Source: Ziziphus jujuba (lineage: Eukaryota > Streptophyta > Magnoliopsida > Rosales > Rhamnaceae). Taken from it: DNA of 64,000 nucleotides. Shown piece after piece: positions 1 through 12,078 of this stretch; position 1 is the first letter of the stretch; each line of letters opens with the position of its first letter. The position numbers and the translations under genes were made by a program. Below the pieces are notes generated by a model. It saw only the letters and a list, made by a program, of their open reading frames with translations. It was not told the origin of the DNA and did no database searches. The DNA lies in assembly GCF_031755915.1 (NCBI RefSeq), contig NC_083389.1, forward strand, positions 17,539,001-17,603,000. Direction: 5' to 3'.

Positions 1-1679
1 CTGAAAATGACCAAACAGAGGAATCCTTGATGGTTATTATCAATCCTTCAATTTAAGGATCTCCTATGACATTTTACTTGATTCAAAATCAACAGAAAGG
101 TAAATTGCACTGTAACCTTTAAGAAAGATATACATGGGTGTGAACTGTTTTGGTCAACTATGCTTTTCCTTCTATATATAGTTCTCCTTAAAGCATAAGA
201 TCCTCTAAGTAAATTACAATTTACAAATTACATAAGACCCTATAAGCTTCCTCCATGACTTCAGAAACCACCAATTTATACACCAAAATTCTACAACACT
301 GCAAGCCAAGGAACCTTTAACAGCAAAAGTTATTCACCAAGCAAAACTACCTTAGTCCTAATTATTTGTTTATCAATATATATTAACCGTAAAATTTACT
401 GCAGATACTCAAGGTTTCCCTGCCACATTAGCATGTAACATTGTTAACAACAATAATTGCATAAGTTCCCAAAATGTCTACATTGCAAACCTCACTTGCA
501 TCACAAGTCATTATACCTAGAAAAGAAAAATAAGGATAAAATCTTCTTAGTTTGTTAACATCTAAATTTAGAATGAATAAACTTCATTGCCATAAATAAC
601 TGTTATGCTGCTTGCTTCTTCTCCTTCTTCTTCTACCCTTTTTTTTTTTTTTTTTTTTTTGGGGGGGGTCCATCATTTCTACGTTATTTCAATCCTGTAA
701 GTTCTATTCTGTGTGCACAAAATTCCTATTGCGAATCAATGTTCCATGATTGGTTAAATATTCATGGGTTATTTACATAATATCTTATGAAATTTCATCT
801 TTTTAACATTTATCACCATATTTCATTTCTACACACATCCCTTTGTGTTTTATTTTTAAAAATGACATATCTTTGTTATACTTGTAACCAATGTGATATT
901 CCATGAACTTATACCATCTATAAATTTTCTCACACATAAATTTTATCTCGATGTAAACTTTGTCTCTCTCAATTATATAGAATTCATGAGATACCATCAA
1001 CAGTTTAATGGAAAATTTACCTGGACAATAAGTTTGCAATGATAGTTTTGTTATTTAAGAAGAAAATTATCTCAATATGCTAAACTCTTTCTGTCATTTG
1101 ACTGACAGAAGCCTACACGGTGCAACAAAAATAAAATCCAAATTGTTAGTACTTGAAGAAACCACAACCTAGTAGTACATCTGAAACAAATTTGAAACTA
1201 TAGAAAATGTTTATGTAATTTACCAATATGTTTCATGGCTCTAATACAATCCTAACGAGTTTCACAAATACTTAAAAACAACAACCTTGCAGGCTTAACT
1301 ACCAAAGCTTTAAAGTACTCAAATCGTCAATTTTCACTCTGCTAAAAAGCTAACTAAATAAATGCCAACTAGGGATAAAATTGTAAAAATAAAAAATTTA
1401 CTACAAAATTTGATGTCCCTGACAGGGTTGCAACTTGCAAGCAATTGATGGTCAGGGTATCAACCCTTTTCTCACACAGAAGAGCATGTAAGTATGAAAC
1501 ATGAAATCTCTCATATAAAACTTCCTACCAGAAATATGAAATCCTATATAATACTGCTGCAACTAGAATAAAATAATAGCATTTCCATTTGTCACGAGAT
1601 GTTTTATAGGTTCATGATCCTCATATCAAATAAGCATTCCAAAATAACAAATACACTATAAAGTATCACAATCAGTTAC
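1..1679 (-). other. Intron 3 of the UXS gene (incomplete)
   Basis: Exon 3 ends GAT GTT GAG followed by GTAACTG on the minus strand (donor at 1679). No further UXS exon is recognisable down to base 1, so the whole stretch is taken as intron, at least 1.68 kb long. It is AT-rich without convincing ORFs. A poly(T)-poly(G) tract lies at 639-668. Alternatively the gene could be truncated by rearrangement; sequence left of the window would decide. Confidence 0.7.
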
Positions 1680-2785
1680 CTCAACATCAGCACCTCGATG
1701 GTAATCCATTGCTAAAGTTTCTGCTGTGCGCTTTCCTTCATCATAGCAACTTCTCTCACCTATAAATTTTCAAGCATTAAGTAAATTACCATAACAAACG
1801 AGACATGACCCATCAGCTACAGAGACTCTTATGCAACTTTTACCTATTGGATTTACATTTCCCCAATAAGTCTCTTTCTGGGGATGCTCAAGAGGATCAC
1901 CATAAACCTCACTTGTACTGGTGAGCAGAAACCTTGCCCCAATTCTCTTTGCAAGGCCCAACATATTAAGGGTACCCATCACATTTGTCTTGTAATCAAA
2001 GAGTTAAAGAATCTCCAAACAACATTAAAATTCAGTGAAAAAACAATATCAAATGGCAAATTCAATCAAACGCATATTAAAATATATAGCAGTTAGCCAT
2101 GCTGATAAACAATAATAATAATAATAATAATAAAAACCAAACATTTTGACAAGGATATGATTGTTTTGACAGGATTAAACTTGTAATGAACAGGGGATGC
2201 AGGGCAAGCCAAGTGATAGATCTGATCAACCTCTAAAAGTATAGGCTCAACGACATCGTGACGAATGAGCTCGAAACGAGGATTCCCAAAATGATGAACA
2301 ACATTGTCCTTCCTCCCAGTGAAGAAATTGTCAATCACAATCACATCGTTCCCTCTAGCAATAAGCTTGTCAACGAGATGACTCCCAACGAATCCAGCCC
2401 CACCGGTGACCACAATCCTCAACCGGCGGTTCCCAATCCCCACCGGAATCCTACCCGTCTTGCCGGGCCCAAAATTGCTCTTGGAATACGACGCAATCTG
2501 ATCATGGGTTGTGGTGACACCGGTAGTGACATGTCTGGGTATGGCAGAATTGGACTCGGAAGGGCCTAGATGAGACAAAGTAGGCTGGAGGATGAAGAAC
2601 GTTGAGCCAATCAAAATACCCACAAGGATAAACAGAAGCCTCTGTTCTTTGAATAGGTAGTTGATGGATCTAGGAAGAGATCTGGGGTGTTTAAGCGTTT
2701 TGGGCGAGTATGGCGAAGTTGGGGCCGCTGGGATCTCTTCGTCTCGTCTATGATTCGCGCTAGATTGCTTGTGTAACTGCTTCAT
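1680..2785 (-). CDS. UXS: UDP-glucuronic acid decarboxylase (UXS/AUD), membrane-anchored form; 5' three coding exons, 3' end outside window
   Basis: Converts UDP-glucuronate to UDP-xylose with bound NAD+, supplying xylose for wall polysaccharides; forms with an N-terminal anchor act in the Golgi lumen. Exons read 2785-2159, 1991-1844 and 1759-1680 join in frame (209 + 49 codons + 1 base, then 2 bases + 26 codons). The ATG at 2785 opens a basic, Pro/Ser-rich cytosolic tail (1-48), one membrane segment (about 50-67), a variable stem, then the Rossmann dinucleotide site GGAGFVGSH (128-136) and DNFF (152-155). Exon 2 carries [10 protein letters not shown] (233-242). Exon 3 carries the catalytic pair in CYDEGK (Tyr264, Lys268). 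The family runs to about 410-440 residues, so the C-terminal third is missing past the left edge; it would continue with an IARIFNTYGP-like stretch not found in 1-1679. Intron 1 is AT-AC (separate entry); intron 2 (1760-1843) and intron 3 are GT-AG-type. Family call firm; which isoform is uncertain. Confidence 0.95.
1992..2158 (-). other. U12-type AT-AC intron (intron 1 of the UXS gene)
   Basis: Read on the minus strand, exon 1 ends AAA ACA ATC at 2159 and the next bases are ATATCCTTG, the U12 AT-AC donor consensus. Exon 2 starts AAG ACA AAT GTG at 1991, preceded by TTCTTTAACTCTTTGATTAC. TTCTTTAAC (2011-2003) is one base off the U12 branch consensus, with the branch A about 12 bases before the terminal AC. 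Joining at these sites restores VKTI-KTNVMG, the expected UXS sequence with no gap; no GT-AG pair here does so. The 167-nt intron contains a (TAA)n tract (2109-2132). Confidence 0.92.
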
Positions 2786-3075
2786 TGCTTGGAGGGAATC
2801 GAATTTCTCTGTATATATCTCTTCTTCTTCTTCTTCGTCTTCTTGAAACTACGGCTTTCTGGGCTTCAAGATTGAGAATGGAAACGAAATTCTAATTTAA
2901 AAACAAAAAGGGGTTGAGATTCTGAGCTTCGAAACTTGAAGCGTAATGTTGCAACTTTTGAAAGCTAGGAAAGAAATAGGAAAATTGGTTGGTGAGGCAC
3001 TGAAACAGTGGCTCCACTTCTTGTTTCAAATCATAGCTTTTCTTCGCAGTTTTAAGAGAGAGAGAGATAGAGAGT
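2786..3075 (-). promoter_or_regulatory. UXS 5' UTR and proximal promoter (approximate)
   Basis: Upstream of the UXS ATG on the minus strand is a GA-rich purine tract (minus sense of 2818-2846, repeats of GAAGAA), typical of plant 5' UTRs, then mixed sequence with a GAGA-type block (3056-3076 on the plus strand). I see no clear TATA box and cannot place the transcription start. Beyond, 3080-3740 holds short trinucleotide repeats (TTA/TCA at 3427-3461) and poly(T) runs but no gene. Confidence 0.4.
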
Positions 3076-3774
3076 GAGAAATTGAAAAAGAACGGTGTTT
3101 TCTATGAAAATCAGTTATGGGGTTTGGGGAAAATGGAAATGGCATCAGAAATTGGAGTAAAAGGGCAGGGCTGGGGTGAGGGAAGGAGGAGGACAAACAT
3201 GGTCTCCTGCGGCTACTTTTTGACTCCCCCTTCTTTCCCTTTCTACTCTACGTTTCTCAGCCACTCTGATTTTGAAATCTGTTTGGTCAAGCGGGACCCC
3301 CAACCATTTTGAAGGCTTATTGGCAGGTCTACATTGTAGGATGGAGTACAGGGGGAACTTCCCTCATCCCCTATGTGCTGGGAATGGGATCACCTACATT
3401 TTGGCTCTGCCAAACTCTGACCAGTGTTATTATTATTATTATCATCATCATCATCATCATCTACCTTATACTTTTCCCACTTTTTTTTTATTAAAAAGTT
3501 TTTTTTTTTTTGGTTAAAGGCATGTCAATTTCTACCTCTTCAATGTTTTTTTAATCAAAAATTATTATTATTTTTTTGAGAATGCACCTTGGGTGTTTAT
3601 ATTTTAGTATTACTTATTTAGAAGTTTTTGATAAATTTATTTCTGATATACTAATTTTTTTTTTTATCAATAGTTCTATCTATATTATAAAAATTGTTAG
3701 ATAAATTATGATTTTAATAATTTTTTAATATTCCAACTATTAAAGTTTCATAAACAATCTTAGAAAAAATTACA

Positions 3775-3806
<32 letters not shown>

Positions 3807-3899
3807 AAATATATATTATATACACACACAAATACACTACATGCCCCCCATCTTTTTCCTGACCGCCCTTTCTTTGGCTTTTGCCACTAAATCTTCTTC

Positions 3900-4410
3900 T
3901 ACTCCATGGAAATGGAAACTGCATGTAGATGGCTCCTCCTGATTGATCAGCAGCTGCCACATGAACCAGATCAGCAGGGAGAGCACTAAGGTTAACATTA
4001 TTTATCAAAATGAATATTACATCCAAACTTAATCGACTTTGTGGCAACCAGGTCTGCCAATTTATTGGAAGATCGACCAATATTCCAAACGAAAACTTTT
4101 TTTTAGACTTGTCCCTCAATTTCAAAACATCATATCTGGTGTCCCACCCACTCCACTAGGATCTATCTTGATTATGAGGAAATCTTAGTAACCAATCACA
4201 ACAGTGTGGGCATCAGAGGGTAGTTCAAATAATTTTGTTCCAATTGTTTGTGGCAGCAATCTACCATATGCCCACTCAACAGCGTTGATTTCAGCTTCAA
4301 AAGCCGAACCACTCTCCCCAACTTTTTTAGTCTTCAAATTCGCAATTAATGTGCCTAATATCATCTCTTACCACAAAAAGCCAAGGCTGAAACTCCTTCT
4401 TTGAAAGCTG
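3900..4410 (-). pseudogene. RNase H-like (RVT_3 type) protein remnant
   Basis: Minus-strand translation in pieces gives the landmarks of the RNase H-like domain at the end of plant LINE polyproteins and related host proteins: GFEAEINAVEWAYGRL (4330-4258), a central strand ending DAHTVVIGY (near 4200), then VWNIGRSSNKLADLVA (4100-4030). These match the AE, central-strand and N-x-x-AD positions of the fold. The pieces are in different frames with stops between, so it is not expressed as a protein. No poly(A) or target duplication was found, so LINE origin is inferred. Confidence 0.55.
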
Positions 4411-7400
4411 CATATGTGTTTATTTTCTACCATCCAACCGGTGGGACTGTCCATCTTTCCCTTTCCCTGGCCACATATATATTTTCAGCTTCATCTTCTT
4501 TTTCCTGAGAGAACCAAACCAGTGCGTTGATTTTCAGTTTGCATAGAAGAACACTCCACCTTTGCAATTCGATCTTGTTGACACATTGGTTTTTATTCGT
4601 CTTTTTTTTTTTTTTTTTTTTTTTTGGTGGGAAATTTCGAATGCTAAACATTAAACTGTTTTAGTTCATTAAAGATTTTAGATCCTATTGTGTTTAGATT
4701 GTATTTTAATTGATTTAGGATACATATATATATATATATATATAAAAGTTTTAATACAAATGTGTTAAAATATGATTTACCTAATAATTTTTATAATGTG
4801 AATAAAAATGTTATTTTTTTTACATGTACTGATGAGACCACATCGGACTTTGACATACCATTTCCACCGTTAAATTTAACAGTAAAGCAATTAAACAATT
4901 AGAAAAATTAAATTGTTGAAAATTATAGTTCATTTCAATTATAATATTTATTTAAGTTTTGTTATTTGCTATATTGATATAATTACTATTTTATATGATA
5001 AACTGTAATTGAAATATTTGATTTTTTTTATTTTTATATTAAAATTTTTAATAATTACCATTTAAATTGTTATATGATATATAAGCTTTATTATGAAAAT
5101 TTTCTATTTATCTACAATTTCCTTTTTTGTTGAGAGTGAATTGGGATGCTCTAAAGCAGTTAAAGGACATATTTCGGTTACTAAATGTTGTTAAACCATT
5201 TGATTTTTAATGTTGTGGAGGTAATCAGTACCAATTATTAGTTACCATTTATTCACCAAAATAAATTATTAGTTACTACTTTAGGACCATTAAAAAGAGT
5301 GTAGTTTTACTTCCTTTCTGAAGGAAGGTATAAATAGACCTTTTTTTTTTAATGTAAAAGGAGTGTGCATAATTTGCATTTAATTCCATTTGAAAAGGAT
5401 ACAATGCTTGTTTTGAATTAATTAATTATATTTCTCATTAAAGAATCTATTAAATGTAATTACATTGCTATTCCCTTAATTATACTGCCATTATTTCTCC
5501 AATATATATATATATATATACACACATATTAGCTATACTGCCTTTTACGTTTTACAACAAAATTCTCCCTGTTGATCGTTAATTATTATTTTTCAGTTAA
5601 ATTTTCCAAATAAATTTGGTAAAACTAATTATAAGTATTTGTTTAAAAGTAAAATATAATGGAGTAAAACAATTTTTCTAAACAAAATTACATGAATTCC
5701 ATAAATTTAATTTTATGAAATTTATATATCTAAAATGCATGATTAAACTAAAAAAAAAAAAAGAAAAAAGAAAAGAAAAGTAAAATAGTTCATTAATAAA
5801 TTTTGTAGTATAGTGACAAAATGCTAAAAATTATACAGCTGAAAGGATATAATGTAGCTATATGAAGTCTATAACAAACAACATGCCTTTGCCATATTAA
5901 TTAGTTGAGACTTGCAAATCAACCATTGTCCAATTTCAAAATTTGAGACCAGTGATGTAGATTTATTTTGAAAGTTCATTTATTTCATTGATGTAGTTAT
6001 GTAGATAACTAAGTATTTAATGTTGCTTTATTTTTGTTGTAAGTGCATTTCATTAGTTGTGTTTGGTAGGAGTAATAAGTGTGATTACTCATAGACAAAT
6101 AATAATAATAATAATAAAGTGCGACTACTGTTGCATAGATTTGATATTTTTACATAAATTGATATGGAAAATAAGAAAATTATTGTGTCTTTCGGAGATT
6201 TTTAATCTTCTAAATATGTCCCCTTTAAGTATATGATATTGCTAACCTAAAAAGGGGCCTTTTTTTGTTTTTTATTTTTTATATATTTGCTTTGTTAGTT
6301 CTAATTTTATTTTATTTATTGAAGTTACATATCTTATATTGTCTAAGATAACATTTCTGTATCTGGTATTCCTAAACCATTTGGAACACTATTAAACAAA
6401 GTATTGCATATACCCAAAAAGAAAAAAAAAAAAGAAAAAAGTATTACATAATACATATTGTATTAAAGTAAGAAACACTATATACACCAAATTTATTTAT
6501 CATACTTTAAATTAGATAAAAAATGATGCTGCCAAATTTTTAAAGTTTTTAATATTTCTTATTTGTATTGAGTGATATTTAGCACCAAGATTTGTATCTT
6601 TAATGTAGTGGGCACGATCATTTTCAAACTTTGAATATTTGCATTACTGAACCTTTTTTTTTCATATATCAACCCTACATTAAGTAAGCTATAAAACTAA
6701 TTGTTTGAAATAATATGCATTAGTTTATCTTCCAAACATTGTAAGTAAAGTTGATTATAAACACTTTTATAACGAACGAATATATATATATATATATATT
6801 GTTAATTTTCTAAATAAAGGCCCTATTATCATCCCAAAGTAAAAAGGATGATGACGATGATGATAATAAATGTGATTTTTTTCCTAGAAAATGAAATAGT
6901 CAAAGCTTACATGACATAGATATAACCTTTCATGAAAAGGTAAATATATATTCAAGGTTTAATAGATGAAAATGCATTTGGTAAGTGAACAAATCATACA
7001 ATAACGACTTCCTAAATGGTTTAAGTGAGAATGATGTGCAATTTTTCTTGATGTTTGTTGCTCAAAGAAAAATATGTTGAAGAATTAATTTTAGTGTATG
7101 ATGAACCTCAAGATCAACCGAATAAAATAAGACTTGGATTGTAAACTTTCTTGAGATTGATAAGTAGTAGGTGCCGATCGATGGCAACAAAAACAACGAA
7201 GAAATGGATGCCTAGATCAATATTGACACTTACTTGAAAGGGACCTTCATTTTCTTTCTTTTTTTATTTTTTTTTCTATTGTTTTTTTTTTTTTTTTTTT
7301 TTTTGTGGAAAAGAAAAAAAAAAAGAAAAAGAGGGCTTCACTTGTCTATCATTATTTTCTATTCCATATACCACACTAGTTTCCTTATTAGCCTAAACGC

Positions 7401-7490
7401 TCAAATTATTTTCCATTTAAATATCTTGTTAGGCATTTAAAAGTCTACATGGTCAGTAATAAATATTTGTACTCTTGCATATAAATATAT

Positions 7491-7540
<50 letters not shown>

Positions 7541-7551
7541 GTATATATGTG

Positions 7552-7602
<51 letters not shown>

Positions 7603-9599
7603 GTATATATGTGGACATTTTTTGATGCGGAAGTCCCCTTTTTTTTAATTTTATTTTTATTTTATAAATGTAGATGTTCTTAAGAAATGATGATTTTTTC
7701 AAAATAATCATTTTTTTGGATATCCACAAAATAAAAAGATTTGAACATTCGTATCATAGAATGACTATATATATATATATATAAAATAAGAAAAATTCAT
7801 ACTATGAAGATATATATTATCAATCAATTAATGTTTAAATCAAGTTTTCCATGCATAATAATAAAGTTTCTTTTTTTATTTATCTATATACATACAAGCA
7901 CACACATTAAACCCTTAAGTTTGTTAAAAATTTAATCATTTAATTTTTTGCAATCATTTGTGATAAGTGATAACCATAGTCTGTAATGAATATCACTAAA
8001 TTGATTTGTTAGAAGCACCTTCATAAATTATTTATTTAATTTTCATTCTTATAAGTAAATTAGAAATTATATATAAGTGTAAATTACACAAAATTCACCT
8101 AAATTATTTGACATTTTCAATAATCTTCTTAAACAAATAAACCCCTCAAGTGTAATTATGTATAACATATTGCCTCTTTTAGACCAACTATAATACTAAA
8201 GTAGTTATCAAAATATTCAATAAATTTATTTACCAAATAATATGATTGATGATTTTTTTTTTTATTAACTTGTTAATTTAAGGATTTATTTATTCATATT
8301 TAGGTTGTATAAATATATTAATCAATAATATTTTAATATATATAATCTGGTAAATAAAATTTGTCAACACTTTGATGCCTAAAGCATTATTATTCAAACG
8401 ATTTAAATATTACAAATTATTTTCATTTGACAACGATGTCCTTTATCTTATCCATTAAAGTATATTCCAAATAATTTATGTTATGTTTGGATCGATGTAA
8501 TAGAAAAGAAATGAAATGAAAGGAATTAATTTTCTTTTTTGGATAGCTTAAAATGAGGGGGAAAGGAAAGGATAAGAAAGAAAAGGAAGGAAAATTTTCT
8601 TTTATTTTAAACTGTTTAATTTTCCATTCAAAATTGAGGAAGAAAAAGAAGGAAAGAAAAAAAACTTTAATGAAATTTATTGATATTTCAAAATTAACCT
8701 TGTTATTATACGATTGAGATAACATATATATCTACATATATATAAATTTTGTAGCTAGCCCAACTAATTAGATTTTTTTAATAAATTGAATAGTTTTATT
8801 TTTTTTATTTTCTTATAATATTTTTTCAAACAATATAATTTCAATATTCTGACATTTATTTGACTTTCACAATAAATACATTAAAAAAAAACCATAGTTT
8901 AAAGCAAAATGAGAAAAAAAAATATTTTAGATTTTGTTAGAAATTAATTAACCAAAATAAATAGAGAACTAGAAAAAGAACAATAAAGGTGGTATTTAAA
9001 GTGAAGATATTGGCATCTCTATAATTAAAACAACATAAAATAGTAATTAAATAAATATTATTTATAAACAACTATAATTTTGTTTTAATTATATAATTAT
9101 TTTGTTATTAACTAAGTGTATTCACTATAATTGTAAATAATCATCATTTTTAAAATTTGTAATTTCTAAGTATTAAATTGTATTTATTAAAAAACATTAT
9201 AATGTAGATAAATATTACAAAGTAAGTGACGAAAAAAAAAAATCAATGAAGTGGCTTCTATTTTATCCCAAAAAAAAAAAAAAAAAAGAGAATAAATGTA
9301 TTAAAACTGGGGGGGACTGTAAAACTGAATATGTGAGAGTAAAAAAAAAGAGGGGGCCACTTCAATTTTGGCCATGTAATAACAACAATATATTAAAAAT
9401 TAAAAAAATAAAAATAAAAAATCCGTGCGTGGATATGAGAATTCTTAGGCCAATCCTCGCCTTTTTTCTCTTTGGCATCTTTGTAATAAAATGGCACACC
9501 CCCCACATCTTCAGTGTCAGAAACAGGTTATTTCTTCTGGCAATGATGTCAAATTGGGACATTTTGAAACAAGAAGCTCTTGAAGTGATGTTTGAGGTC
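4411..9599. other. AT-rich intergenic DNA, no gene seen
   Basis: Only low-complexity ORFs occur here, built from poly(A), poly(T) and (TA)n tracts. (TA)n tracts lie at about 4719-4744, 5502-5521, 6781-6800 and 7768-7782. The segment at about 8085-8205 resembles 50640-50745 (shared AAATAAACCCC...AATTATGTATAAC), so part of it is a dispersed repeat. No RNA gene or regulatory motif could be supported. Confidence 0.6.
7484..7612. repeat. Compound (TA)n/(GTATA)n microsatellite
   Basis: About 130 bases of almost pure AT dinucleotide repeat, broken at intervals by TTTATATATA and GTATATATGTG blocks. The blocks recur in the same order (about 7530-7552 and 7590-7612), so this is a higher-order duplication of a compound microsatellite rather than a simple (TA)n run. 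It could form cruciform or hairpin structures. Confidence 0.85.
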
Positions 9600-10455
9600 T
9601 TAATCCACTTGGCAAAGAGATACTAAACTATCACACTCTTCGTTGATGGTGAGCAACACAAGTAATTGCCTACACCATACGTCGTTAGAAATGTACTCAA
9701 GACCATCCAAACATTCTGATCCCAGTAACTTAAGAGAGAAGTAAACTGATTCATTGGAGGTAGATATTGGCATTTGAAACATTTGGATAAACATAGTCTG
9801 ACCTGATTTGTTTGCAACAGGAAGCCAAAATTGGAAACCTGAAACCCCCATAACACTTCAAAGCCAATGTTTTAAGATTTGGATGGAGTTGGAGGCTTTC
9901 TAGTTGGATTTCATAATCCTCTTACTCTTCCTCTGCTGCATCAGCATTTTTATTATAAACTCATAACAATTCTAAGCATGTAAAATTTTGTTTCTCTTTC
10001 AAATTTGCAGCTTTGGATTGTGCTATTGGTCTTAAGTATTCAATACTCGGCTCCCTTTTCAGTTGTTCAGTGTCTTTAATTCATCGAGATTGTCATTTTT
10101 ATAACCAGAGACAATACCATAACCATTAATTACTCAATTTGAACTTTGATAATCTCTGAAGACTTGTCAATTGACTGAATCCTCGTGGCATGTATTTCAG
10201 ACTGTCGCATCCATCAATCTCAAAGAGTCCGAAGGTTGATCAGTTTATAGATGTCTCTGGGCAATATTTCAAGATCATTGCAATAGTCGAACTTCATTGC
10301 TTGCAAATTGTGCAATGTGGTGATACAATTCGGTGGTGTCTTAAATTTAGTGCTACAAAGATCAATGTAGACATTTCACTAAGAACAATATTTCAAGATC
10401 GATGCAGAGAAATCTATGTGGTCTTTATCTCCAGCTTTGGTGACAATGAATAGCT
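9600..10455 (-). pseudogene. NBS-LRR disease-resistance gene remnant (LRR part)
   Basis: Shifting frames on the minus strand gives a continuous series of CC-NBS-LRR leucine-rich-repeat motifs in the correct order: LHNLQAMKFDYCNDLEILPR and IYKLINLRTL (10310-10210), then CDSLKYMPRGFSQLTSLQ (10200-10140), the linker LDELKTLNN and SIEYLRPIAQSKAANLKEK (10100-9990), LESLQLHPNLKTLALKCYGG (9920-9845) and KCFKCQYLPPMNQF (9790-9755), ending GLEYISND (near 9690). Such receptors sense pathogen effectors in the cytosol. Many frameshifts and stops, and no NB-ARC part (P-loop, GLPL, MHD) nearby, make it a truncated relic. No intact paralogue lies in the window. Confidence 0.85.
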
Positions 10456-10468
10456 ATATTGATTCGAG

Positions 10469-10471
<3 letters not shown>

Positions 10472-10510
<39 letters not shown>

Positions 10511-10522
10511 CCTCTCTCTCTC
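10472..10522. repeat. Poly(T)39 followed by (CT)n
   Basis: An uninterrupted run of 39 T (10472-10510) is followed by a short CT-repeat (10511-10522). It sits 17 bases beyond the upstream end of the NBS-LRR relic. Its orientation does not fit a poly(A) tail of that relic, which would lie at the other end. It could be the tail of an unrecognised minus-strand retroposon at higher coordinates. Confidence 0.85.
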
Positions 10523-11574
10523 TAAAAAAATTTGTTTGTCAGAATTACAGTGGAAAATATGAAACTAATATGTGATTGTTAAACATGATTTAATTTTTTC
10601 TTTTTATTCTTTAACCCTGCCATGAATCAAAATTTCAAACTTTTACTCGGTGTTTCTCTTTCTGTTATATGGTTCTGATATGTCTGGTATCTAAAATGCA
10701 TTATTTAACCATGTAATTTGAGAGGAGATACCATCAAGGCGTCCCTTAGAACCATGTGATAAACAAAAAATTGATGAGACACTGGTGGTGTTGTGCTGCC
10801 GGGGCAATGGGAAATAATTTACTTACATACAAATAGAGAAAAACTATATTATTGCTTATGTTTCATTCAAGATTCTGATATTACATGGTTGTTTATAGTC
10901 TTCTCCCTAGCGGTGTTAAACTTTTCCATTTATTTGCTCTTTTCATGTGATTAATTTTTGATAGTTTTGTTGCTCCAAAGGTTCTTATTTTTTCATTTTC
11001 TGGTACGGGCACCTTTGAAAACAGAACATGGAAGGAAACAGGAAATGTACTTCCCGTTGAGAAAATATGCTATATCAAAGTTTATCGTAAAACTTAAATA
11101 GCATTCTATAAACATGTTACATGTTCTGCAGGGATTTCTTCTTTCAGTTGCAGCCATTGAGATGGCTGTTTTGACTTTTGTTTTGAGTTGGAAGCCTAGG
11201 TCTAACTTTCTTATTACCAAATACATTTTTCTCATTCTTTATGAGTTCTTGATGTCATTTCTTTTTTCATCAGCAAACTGACTTTTCTCTAAGTTAGGTA
11301 AATCTTATTAGCATAAGTTTTAATTATTCTAGGATGGAAAATTTGATATTAATTTGTACAGAAAAGCATGGTGTTTTCCATTGGCTTTGAGTGTGAAATT
11401 TTGGTCTCTGGGAAGATGGTTTTCTCCAAAAACCTGCAATTGAAATGATACCTTGCGCATAATGTTATCTTCACCACTTACATTCTCTAAATTTTGTGGG
11501 GTTTGTGGGAGCTTACTCTTTTACCGTCCAATATGGCAATGCTAAGCAATTTGCACCATCTAATCATTAAAGGA
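10523..11574. other. Unassigned intergenic DNA
   Basis: Slightly less AT-rich than its surroundings, without low-complexity tracts, but no ORF with recognisable similarity on either strand. It may be unrecognised decayed gene or transposon sequence adjoining the NBS-LRR relic. Confidence 0.4.
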
Positions 11575-11590
11575 ATGTTGGTACATTGTT

Positions 11591-12078
11591 TTTTTTTTTT
11601 TTTTTGGGATAAAAGAGGGGATTCATTGAAACAAAAAAGAAGGCTTGTACAACAAAAAAGCCTAGATTCCGAGAAACTTCCTCAGATACACTCTTCTGAA
11701 GTATACAAAAAATAAAGATAGAAGGCGGAAGCCAATTCGGATCAATAGGCCCATAAACTTCTCGGCTCGCTATCCATTGACAAACATAATAGGCTAATAT
11801 ATAGTTTTTCTAGGGGTCCAGCAAAAAGAACAGTTAATGAAATTAGAAACAAGTAAAGTAATGTCTTTGAAGATAGGTTCCAAAGCCCAATGAAGAGAAT
11901 GTTTGTTTTTGTGTTTTAGGTCTTGGATGACTGATAGCGCATCCGATTCCAGAATAACATTGGGCCACTCAAACCACCTTGCTATTTGCATGGCCTTTAA
12001 AATTGCATCTAATTCAGCCATTTCAGATATGTTCGTAGTTGATTTGAAGGTCTGAATATGAAAGATCCTACTTTGTTG
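11591..12078 (-). mobile_element. 5'-truncated LINE (3' end with RNase H domain)
   Basis: A 488-bp insertion between identical 16-bp direct repeats ATGTTGGTACATTGTT (11575-11590 and 12079-12094). Read on the minus strand it ends in poly(A), seen as the T run at 11591-11605. Minus translation from 12078 gives the C-terminal RNase H-like domain of plant L1-type elements: AELDAILKAMQIARW, VILESDALSVIQDL and the last beta-strand, then stops. Target duplication, poly(A) tail and 5' truncation are the signature of target-primed reverse transcription. The intact target duplication suggests fairly recent insertion. Confidence 0.92.

Noticed and set aside
2093..2158. UXS exon 1 read-through adding [12 protein letters not shown]
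   Set aside because: It is translation of the U12 intron into its (TAA)n tract; the family continues KTNVMG from exon 2.
2258..2569. 103-residue plus-strand ORF
   Set aside because: Antisense to UXS exon 1, whose protein match is unambiguous.
9246..9626. 126-residue plus-strand ORF
   Set aside because: Starts in A-runs, with KKKKK and KIKKIKIK tracts, and ends antisense to the NBS-LRR relic; no motif.
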